In this document: piece after piece, positions 59,068 to 64,000 of the stretch
Layout of the letters: each line of letters starts with the position of its first letter
Position numbering within the stretch: position 1 is the first letter of the stretch
Program-made: the position numbers and the translations under genes
Notes under the pieces: model-generated
What the model saw: the letters and a program-made list of their open reading frames with translations, nothing else
What the model was told of the DNA's origin: nothing
Database searches by the model: none
From: Haladaptatus sp. DYF46
GTDB taxonomy: Archaea > Halobacteriota > Halobacteria > Halobacteriales > Haladaptataceae
NCBI RefSeq assembly: GCF_021083305.1
Contig: NZ_JAJFAY010000001.1
Coordinates: 1,674,001 to 1,738,000 of the forward strand
Direction: 5' to 3'
DNA length: 64,000 bases

Positions 59068-59675
59068 CGGCGGCCCTCCCCCGGCACACGCCGGTCACCG
59101 TGGAGTGCATCTGACCGGGTTGCTTGGTCGATCTGACCACCATCTGCAACCAACTCTTGCTGGCTTTCCTCCAGCTTTCTCTCGGCACGGCTCAGTAGGT
59201 TGCTGACCGTTCCAGGTGACGAGTATCCACGCTCCCGCTGGTACTCTCGCACGCCGACATCGCCGATTCTCGTAGCGACGTAGGCGTTTCTCTCGGCACG
59301 AGTGAGTACGGACAGGTCGGGCGTCGGAGGCGACTCTTTGACCTCCGTGGTGGCGATCTTCACCGGGTCGCCGTAGATGTCCTTGGCACCGACGAAGTCC
59401 GCTTTCCTGAGGGTACACAGGTGAGCACACGCCCCTTCATGGAACTGGAATCCTTTGCAGTCACACCGTCCAACGTAGCGGTCTCGCTGCTTGGCGATGG
59501 CGACGACGTGAATATCTCCGTCCGGGAGCTTAACCCGGAATCCGTAGCTGCTAATCGGGTCGATGACCGCGTTTTGAGGATCCGCACGCTCCCACGAACT
59601 CCGCCCGTTTCGGGCCAGTACGCCGAAGTTCAGTAGGTCGCCTGTCTCGGCGTCGTTTTGAGAAACAGCGCTCAT
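59064..59675 (-). CDS. SWIM zinc-finger plus sigma-like HTH provirus protein
   Basis: The 203-residue protein has a SWIM finger near residues 68-90 (GRCDCKGFQFHEGACAHL), pattern CxC-x(n)-CxH. A C-terminal helix-turn-helix resembles sigma region 4 or HTH-10 (LTRAERNAYVATRIGDVGVR, ERGYSSPGTVSNLLSRAERK). The ATG at 59675 overlaps the upstream stop. SWIM fingers bind DNA or proteins. It is a likely early regulator or recombination accessory factor. Confidence 0.78.
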   Translation of the reverse strand: MSAVSQNDAETGDLLNFGVLARNGRSSWERADPQNAVIDPISSYGFRVKLPDGDIHVVAIAKQRDRYVGRCDCKGFQFHEGACAHLCTLRKADFVGAKDIYGDPVKIATTEVKESPPTPDLSVLTRAERNAYVATRIGDVGVREYQRERGYSSPGTVSNLLSRAERKLEESQQELVADGGQIDQATRSDALHGDRRVPGEGRR

Positions 59676-60001
59676 GGAGGCGAACACCTCCTGACGAAGA
59701 CACCAGCTTCTCCTGCTGCTGGATCCTTGATGTGGTCACGAACCGACTCAACGACGGTCTCCGCATCGACCACATCGAACTTGATCCACCCCTCGCTTTG
59801 CCGGTGCCAATTGACCTCGAAAAAATCGCCATCTTCAACCAGATATCCGCTCCATCCGGCGGCGTCTTGCCACAGCCGCAGTTCGCCGTTCTCGTCGAAG
59901 AGGTCAGTTACTTGGCGACGCTTGACGACTTCGACGGTTGCCTCGTTCTCATCGAGGTCAACATCAACTCTCGTTCGCCTCTTTCCGTGGCGTCCACTCA
60001 T
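59672..60001 (-). CDS. First gene of provirus early operon, small unknown protein
   Basis: From ATG 60001 the product has 109 residues (MSGRHGKRRTRVDVDLDENE, then GWSGYLVEDGDFFEVNWHRQ). It has a basic start and a beta-rich core with several Trp residues. It begins 178 bp from the tRNA and opens a seven-gene overlapping leftward operon. The sequence between it and the tRNA contains no convincing gene. Its function is unknown. Confidence 0.65.
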   Translation of the reverse strand: MSGRHGKRRTRVDVDLDENEATVEVVKRRQVTDLFDENGELRLWQDAAGWSGYLVEDGDFFEVNWHRQSEGWIKFDVVDAETVVESVRDHIKDPAAGEAGVFVRRCSPP

Positions 60002-60178
60002 GCCGACCACCCCCTCGATCCTTCGATCCAATCGGGTGACGGCTTCGACCCGGTTGGAGTCGCCACTCGAACTCTATCTGAAAGAGGTCTTCTTCTCACC
60101 CGATGGCGACGTGAAACAGGAACGTTACGGTAGTCACTCGCCGATTTTCTGGGTCTTCGCAGGAAAGTGGAACTTCTA

Positions 60179-60192
60179 TGGACTCGCCGGGA
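60179..60192. repeat. Right attachment core of the provirus inside tRNA-Ala
   Basis: TGGACTCGCCGGGA is the complement of the tRNA 3' end (T-stem 3' strand, acceptor 3' strand and discriminator base). It is identical to 40282-40295, so the tRNA stays intact after integration. Confidence 0.88.
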
Positions 60193-60250
60193 TTTGAACC
60201 CGGGGCCTCTTCCTTGCGAAGGAAGCGATCTGCCACTGATCTACGAGCCC
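60179..60250 (-). tRNA. tRNA-Ala (anticodon CGC)
   Basis: The 72-nt gene folds into a full cloverleaf. The acceptor GGGCTCG pairs with CGAGTCC and includes the G3:U70 pair that identifies alanine tRNA. The anticodon stem CTTCC/GGAAG carries loop TTCGCAA with anticodon CGC, and the T-loop is TTCAAAT between CCGGG and CCCGG. CCA is not encoded. It is the provirus integration target. Confidence 0.96.
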
Positions 60251-60255
60251 TCGAA

Positions 60256-60885
60256 TTATTGTACCGCCCGGTCGTTACTTGTAGCTTGTGTTTCGACGCG
60301 CAGGATGTGAAGGCGTCCCGCGATTAGGCCGACCGCGAAGCCGGTGAAGTGGGCGAGGAGCGCCACGCCGGGCGCGGCCGTCATCAGCGTGATGAGGGCG
60401 GTGAAAACGACGACGATGGCGGCCTGTGCGCGACGCGAGAGATGGAGCCGACCGAACACGGCGTCCGAGACGGGGTTCCCGGCGAGGAGGTAGCCGTACA
60501 GGCCGAGGACAGCGCCGCTGGCTCCGAGGACGGCGGGGGCACCGGCGGAGAACAGGCCGCCGACCCACACCTGCACGAGGCCGGAGAGCATTCCGACGGT
60601 GATGAAGAAGGCGTGAAAGCGCGCCGTCGTCGTCACGCGTTCGACGAGGAGGCCGGCCACCACCAGCGCGATGGCGTTGGAGAACAGGTGGCCGAAGTTG
60701 GCGTGGGAGTAGACGCTCAACGGGAGCGTCCATGGGCGAACCCCGACGGGAGGTGCGAGTGCGAACAGGCTGACCGCCCAGAAGGGTCTGATGAACCCGA
60801 GCGCGGACTGGAGGGCGAACACGACGGCGAAGGCGACGAGCGTCTGTATCGTCGGCGAGCGGGGGAGACGCATACCACTACTCAT
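60256..60885 (-). CDS. Rhomboid-family intramembrane serine protease
   Basis: The 209-residue protein has six membrane helices with rhomboid hallmarks: SHANFGHLFSNAIALVV in helix 2, the catalytic Ser in GASGAVLGLYGYLLAG, and a C-terminal His in LLAHFTGFAVGLIAG. Such proteases cut membrane-anchored substrates. The ATG at 60885 is used, and one at 60873 is possible. The gene lies 5 bp from the tRNA-Ala gene. Confidence 0.9.
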   Translation of the reverse strand: MSSGMRLPRSPTIQTLVAFAVVFALQSALGFIRPFWAVSLFALAPPVGVRPWTLPLSVYSHANFGHLFSNAIALVVAGLLVERVTTTARFHAFFITVGMLSGLVQVWVGGLFSAGAPAVLGASGAVLGLYGYLLAGNPVSDAVFGRLHLSRRAQAAIVVVFTALITLMTAAPGVALLAHFTGFAVGLIAGRLHILRVETQATSNDRAVQ

Positions 60886-60987
60886 CACCGAAACCACAAA
60901 AAACGAACCCACGGAGCGACCGCTGGTCGGCGGGTGAAAAACGAAAGAAGATCGCGCGGATTTCCGAGAACGGGGATACGGGGTATC

Positions 60988-61296
60988 TTAGTCCTCGAGG
61001 ACGATTTCGATGCTCACGTCGTTCGGGACCTGAATGCGCATCAACTGTCGAAGCGCGCGTTCATCGGCGTCGAGGTCGATGAGGCGCTTGTGGACGCGCA
61101 TCTCCCAGTGTTCCCACGTCGCAGTGCCCTCTCCGTCGGGCGACTTGCGCGTCGGGATCTCCAGCGTCTTCGTCGGGAGCGGAATCGGACCGCTCAGGGA
61201 GACGCCGGTTTTCTCGGCGATTTCGCGGACATCGTCGCAGATGTCGTCGAGGTCCGAGGGGTTGGCTCCCGCGAGTCGGACACGTGCTTGCTGCAT
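60988..61296 (-). CDS. rps10: 30S ribosomal protein S10 (uS10)
   Basis: The 102-residue protein ([60 protein letters not shown]) is archaeal uS10, a component of the small-subunit head. It begins 3 bp after the EF-1alpha stop, in the conserved archaeal tuf-rps10 arrangement. Confidence 0.97.
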   Translation of the reverse strand: MQQARVRLAGANPSDLDDICDDVREIAEKTGVSLSGPIPLPTKTLEIPTRKSPDGEGTATWEHWEMRVHKRLIDLDADERALRQLMRIQVPNDVSIEIVLED

Positions 61297-61299
61297 CGT

Positions 61300-62565
61300 T
61301 TACTTCTCGTTGACTTCGAGGACTTGACCGGCCGCGACGGTCTGGCCCATGTCACGGATTGCGAACGAGCCGAGTTCCGGAATCTCGCCCGCAGGTTCGA
61401 TGCTGAGTGGCTTCTGCGGTCGAACCGTGACTTTTGCTGCGTCACCGGACTTGATGAAGTCGGGGTTCTCCTCCGCGACTTCACCGGTGGACGGGTTGAT
61501 CTTCGCGTCGATGGACTCGATGGTACACGCGACCTGCGCCGTGTGGGCGTGGAAGACCGGCGTGTAGCCGGCCGTGATGACGCTCGGGTGCTGCATCACG
61601 ACGATACGGGCCGTGAACGTGTCGGCCACTTTCGGCGGGTTGTCGGCGGGGCCACAGACGTCACCGCGACGGATGTCGTCCTTGCCGATGCCGCGGACGT
61701 TGAATCCGACGTTGTCACCGGGTTCCGCTTTCGGAACTTCCTCGTGGTGCATCTCGACGGTCTTCACTTCGCCGCCGACGTCGCTGGGCTGGAACGAGAC
61801 GTTGTCGCCCGTGTTGAGCGTACCGGTCTCGACACGTCCGACCGGCACCGTACCGATACCGGAAATCGTGTAGACGTCCTGGATGGGCAGACGGAGGTCC
61901 GCGTCCGTTGGCGGTTCGGGTGCTTCGAGGTCGTTGAGGGCCTCGAGCAGCGTCGGGCCGTCGTACCAAGGCGTGTTGTCCGAGGACTCGGAGACGTTGT
62001 CACCCTCGAACGCCGAGGTGGGGACGAACGTCGCGTCGTCGGACTTGAAGTTGACCTGCTTCAGGAGCTTCGAAACCTGCTCTTTGACGTCGTTGTAGGT
62101 GTCTTCCTTGTAGTCGACGACGTCCATCTTGTTGACCGCGATGATGAGCTCGTTGATACCGAGCGTCTTCGAGAGGAAGACGTGCTCTTGGGTCTGTGGC
62201 GCGACACCGTCGTCGGCGGCGACGACGAGAACCGCGTTGTCGGCTTGGCTCGCACCCGTGATCATGTTCTTCACGAAGTCACGGTGGCCCGGACAGTCGA
62301 CGATGGTGAAGTAGTACTCGTCGGTGTCGAACTCCTGATGGGCGATGTCGATGGTGACACCACGCTCTCGCTCCTCCGCGAGGTTGTCCATCACGTAGGC
62401 GAACTCGAAGCCGCCCTTACCCTTCTCTTCCGCTTCTTCGCGGTGCTGTTCGATTACGTGCTCCGGGACGCTCCCTGTCTCGAAGAGGAGTCGCCCGACC
62501 ATCGTGCTTTTACCGTGGTCGACGTGGCCGATGACGGCCAAGTTCTGGTGTGGTTTGTCGCTCAT
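61300..62565 (-). CDS. tef1a: Translation elongation factor EF-1 alpha
   Basis: EF-1alpha carries aminoacyl-tRNA to the ribosome as a GTPase. The 421-residue product has G1 GHVDHGKST near residue 13, switch [18 protein letters not shown] ([10 protein letters not shown]), and the C-terminal beta-barrels ending EVNEK. The ATG at 62565 ([17 protein letters not shown]) is preferred over one four codons upstream. A TTTTAA box lies about 50 bp upstream. It forms an operon with rps10. Confidence 0.97.
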   Translation of the reverse strand: MSDKPHQNLAVIGHVDHGKSTMVGRLLFETGSVPEHVIEQHREEAEEKGKGGFEFAYVMDNLAEERERGVTIDIAHQEFDTDEYYFTIVDCPGHRDFVKNMITGASQADNAVLVVAADDGVAPQTQEHVFLSKTLGINELIIAVNKMDVVDYKEDTYNDVKEQVSKLLKQVNFKSDDATFVPTSAFEGDNVSESSDNTPWYDGPTLLEALNDLEAPEPPTDADLRLPIQDVYTISGIGTVPVGRVETGTLNTGDNVSFQPSDVGGEVKTVEMHHEEVPKAEPGDNVGFNVRGIGKDDIRRGDVCGPADNPPKVADTFTARIVVMQHPSVITAGYTPVFHAHTAQVACTIESIDAKINPSTGEVAEENPDFIKSGDAAKVTVRPQKPLSIEPAGEIPELGSFAIRDMGQTVAAGQVLEVNEK

Positions 62566-62710
62566 TGTATATCTCACGCGCAGATGCGCTCTGGAGGAAT
62601 TATTTGGCAGAAGCGGTTAAAACCATTTCGATACGCTATGCAGGCCATCTCGCCGCCGTCTGGCGGTTAATGGCAACAGATGTCATGGTGGAACGGAACA
62701 CGGACGGTCG

Positions 62711-63661
62711 TCACGACTCCCGGTCGAGACGGGTCACATCGGCCAAAACGGCGGTGGCGGTTTCGTCGCCGCCGGCACCGCGGCCGCTGATGTTCAACTG
62801 TCCCGCGTGTTTCGTCTCGAACTGGACGATGTTTCTCGTTCCCGAGACCGCAAGCGTCCCGTTTTCGGGTACCAGACGTGGACCGACGCTGACCCCGTTC
62901 GGGGACACTTCGCCGACCAACCGAATCGTCCATCCGTCCTCCGCCGCGAGTTCGAGCGCGCTTCCCGGCAGGTCTCGGATGCCCTCGATGTCGGCGTCCG
63001 CAATCGTGTAGCCTCCGTCGAACAGCACGTTCGCGAGGATGGCACATTTCAGGGCGGCGTCGGTGCCGTCGACGTCGAACGACGGGTCGGCCTCCGCGAC
63101 GCCGAGGTCCTGTGCTTCAGCGAGGACGTGTTCGTAGCTCAGCCCCTCGGTCGCCATTCGCGAGAGGACGAAGTTGGCGGTTCCGTTGAGGACGCCGCGA
63201 ACCGCCGTGACGTTCTCGGTGCCGACGTCGGTGATAGTCGAGAGGACGGGAATCGCACCGCCGACGGTCGCCTCGAAGAGGAGGCCTCCCTCGCTGTCGC
63301 GTTCGAGTTCGCGCAGTTCGTCGTAGCGCTCCGCGACGGGACCCTTGTTCGCCAGCACGACGTGTCGGTCGGTCGCGAAGGCTTCGCGTGCGTGGTCGAA
63401 TCCGGGTTGTGCGTCCCCGAGCGTCGTCGGCGTCGCCTCGACTAACACGTCGTACCCGCTTTCCAGTGCGGTTTGCGGGTCGGCGTCCCCGACGGTGCCG
63501 TCGCTGGCCTTGCGTTCGAGCGTGTCCGCCACGTCGATGCCGCTCTCGTCCACGACCGCACCCGACGAATCCGTCAGCGCCGTTACGGTGTGTCCGTACT
63601 CCCCCGCCAGTTCGACGACGGACCGACCGACGGCACCCGCACCGAACACGGCGATTTTCAT
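62711..63661 (-). CDS. hom: Homoserine dehydrogenase
   Basis: This enzyme reduces aspartate semialdehyde to homoserine on the way to threonine and methionine. The 316-residue protein has the NAD(P)-binding FGAGAVGRSVVELAGEYG start, VVLANKGPVAERYDEL, the GGAIPVLSTI segment, and the catalytic region GTANFVLSRMATEGLSYEHV, AEADPSFDVDGTDAALKCAI. Its start overlaps the upstream ACT gene as ATGA, so feedback regulation by that protein is plausible. Confidence 0.96.
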   Translation of the reverse strand: MKIAVFGAGAVGRSVVELAGEYGHTVTALTDSSGAVVDESGIDVADTLERKASDGTVGDADPQTALESGYDVLVEATPTTLGDAQPGFDHAREAFATDRHVVLANKGPVAERYDELRELERDSEGGLLFEATVGGAIPVLSTITDVGTENVTAVRGVLNGTANFVLSRMATEGLSYEHVLAEAQDLGVAEADPSFDVDGTDAALKCAILANVLFDGGYTIADADIEGIRDLPGSALELAAEDGWTIRLVGEVSPNGVSVGPRLVPENGTLAVSGTRNIVQFETKHAGQLNISGRGAGGDETATAVLADVTRLDRES

Positions 63662-64000
63662 GCGGCTTCCTCCCCATCGGTCAGCGGTCCGATGACGCGT
63701 AACTCCTTCTCGTCGGCGACCGAATCCACGGTATCGAGGACGTCGCGCGTGTCGGCCGAATCGGTGGCGAGGCGCAACCGGGCGCTCGATACGTCGCCCG
63801 TTCCTTCGGGTGCGGACAGCGAAATATCGACCACGGACGCGTTCGATTCCGTCGTAATCCGGGAGAGGGTATCCGACACGTCGGTGTCGATGATGTGTCC
63901 GGTGAGAATCACCGTGACCTCCTCGTCGTATCGCTCCGCCCCTGCGCGAATGACGTTGATGCTCGCCGTTCGGAGCGCGGAAACGATGGTGTCGAAGCGG
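63658..64000 (-). CDS. ACT-domain amino-acid-binding protein, 5' end outside window
   Basis: The visible C-terminal part contains TASINVIRAGAERYDEEVTV and ILTGHIIDTDVSDTLSRITT, and ends PLTDGEEAA, with the beta-alpha repeats of an ACT ligand-binding domain. The frame runs open to the window edge, so the start is missing. It overlaps the homoserine dehydrogenase start by 4 bp. An allosteric or regulatory role in threonine/methionine synthesis fits the context. Confidence 0.85.
   Translation of the reverse strand, partial: RFDTIVSALRTASINVIRAGAERYDEEVTVILTGHIIDTDVSDTLSRITTESNASVVDISLSAPEGTGDVSSARLRLATDSADTRDVLDTVDSVADEKELRVIGPLTDGEEAA

Larger units (their letters stand above)
40282..60192. mobile_element. 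Integrated sphaerolipovirus-like provirus in tRNA-Ala
   Basis: Direct 14-bp core repeats bound the element, which is about 19.9 kb from core to core. It carries a tyrosine integrase at the left end and an RHH-controlled divergent region. A 22-gene leftward structural operon includes an FtsK/HerA-type packaging ATPase followed by proteins matching SH1-type VP12, VP7, VP4, VP13 and VP2 in order and size. A serine recombinase, AT-rich cargo and an early leftward operon at the right complete it. No polymerase or rep gene was recognised. Confidence 0.88.

Noticed and set aside
59658..60197. 179-codon plus-strand frame near the tRNA
   Set aside because: It runs antisense to the early operon and into the tRNA gene, and its composition is not haloarchaeal.
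60349..62670. 773-codon open frame opposite EF-1alpha, uS10 and rhomboid genes
   Set aside because: It is antisense to three recognisable genes and has no domain resemblance.
1..64000. CRISPR array
   Set aside because: I saw no regularly spaced direct repeats of 25-40 bp and no cas gene. The repeated motifs found are isolated inverted repeats.

Overview
The window is haloarchaeal chromosomal DNA. The proteins are acidic, starts are mostly leaderless behind TTTTAA/TTTAA boxes, and the gene set is archaeal: SepF, GGGP synthase, pantoate kinase with 4-phosphopantoate-beta-alanine ligase, archaeal AspRS, EF-1alpha, HalX and HalOD1 domains, KorAB. The genus cannot be fixed by eye. A Haladaptatus-like organism is a guess, based on remembered reports of similar proviruses in that genus.

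Host part 1 (1-36.8 kb). It opens with most of smc (minus strand) and its small coiled-coil neighbour. Then follow a secreted DUF4352-like protein, gatB, two membrane proteins (LPG-synthase-like and DedA), a Tat-exported lytic-transglycosylase-like protein, a MATE transporter, a HalX response regulator beside a 7TM histidine kinase, topA, GGGP synthase, an ABC exporter with its TetR regulator, aspS, a UPF0175/PIN toxin-antitoxin pair, two CoA-synthesis genes, a GH5-like hydrolase, MazG, a geranylgeranyl reductase, korAB, an FNR-like reductase, sepF, several conserved small proteins, an RNB ribonuclease, a family 4 UDG, a HalOD1 protein and an Lrp regulator.

Accessory part (about 37.2-60.2 kb). 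A provirus of 19.9 kb lies between two direct copies of a 14-bp core (40282-40295 and 60179-60192). The right copy is the 3' end of a tRNA-Ala(CGC) gene, and a tyrosine integrase sits beside the left copy. A long leftward operon (54.1 to 43.4 kb) encodes a packaging ATPase followed by small capsid and membrane proteins. Their order and sizes match tailless, membrane-containing icosahedral haloviruses (SH1/PH1/HHIV-2 type, alphasphaerolipoviruses). A second leftward operon (60.0 to 56.9 kb) carries regulators, a SWIM zinc-finger protein, a nuclease-like protein and a C5-methyltransferase-like protein. The provirus also has an RHH-controlled divergent region, a serine recombinase, and AT-rich cargo genes (a TIR/NDT-like coiled-coil protein, a wHTH-membrane protein and a HEPN/DUF4145-like protein).

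Immediately left of the provirus (37.2-40.2 kb) is debris of a second, related element. It holds a frameshifted copy of the same serine recombinase and decayed copies of two right-arm genes, with an AT-rich two-gene module between them (unknown 309-aa protein plus PIN-like 226-aa protein). This suggests serial integration at the same tRNA.

Host part 2 (60.2-64 kb, minus strand) holds the tRNA, a rhomboid protease, ribosomal protein uS10, EF-1alpha, homoserine dehydrogenase and the end of an ACT-domain gene. Two copies of a hairpin-bearing intergenic element (16301-16395 and 40185-40278) share their flanks but have unrelated, perfectly paired inner stems.
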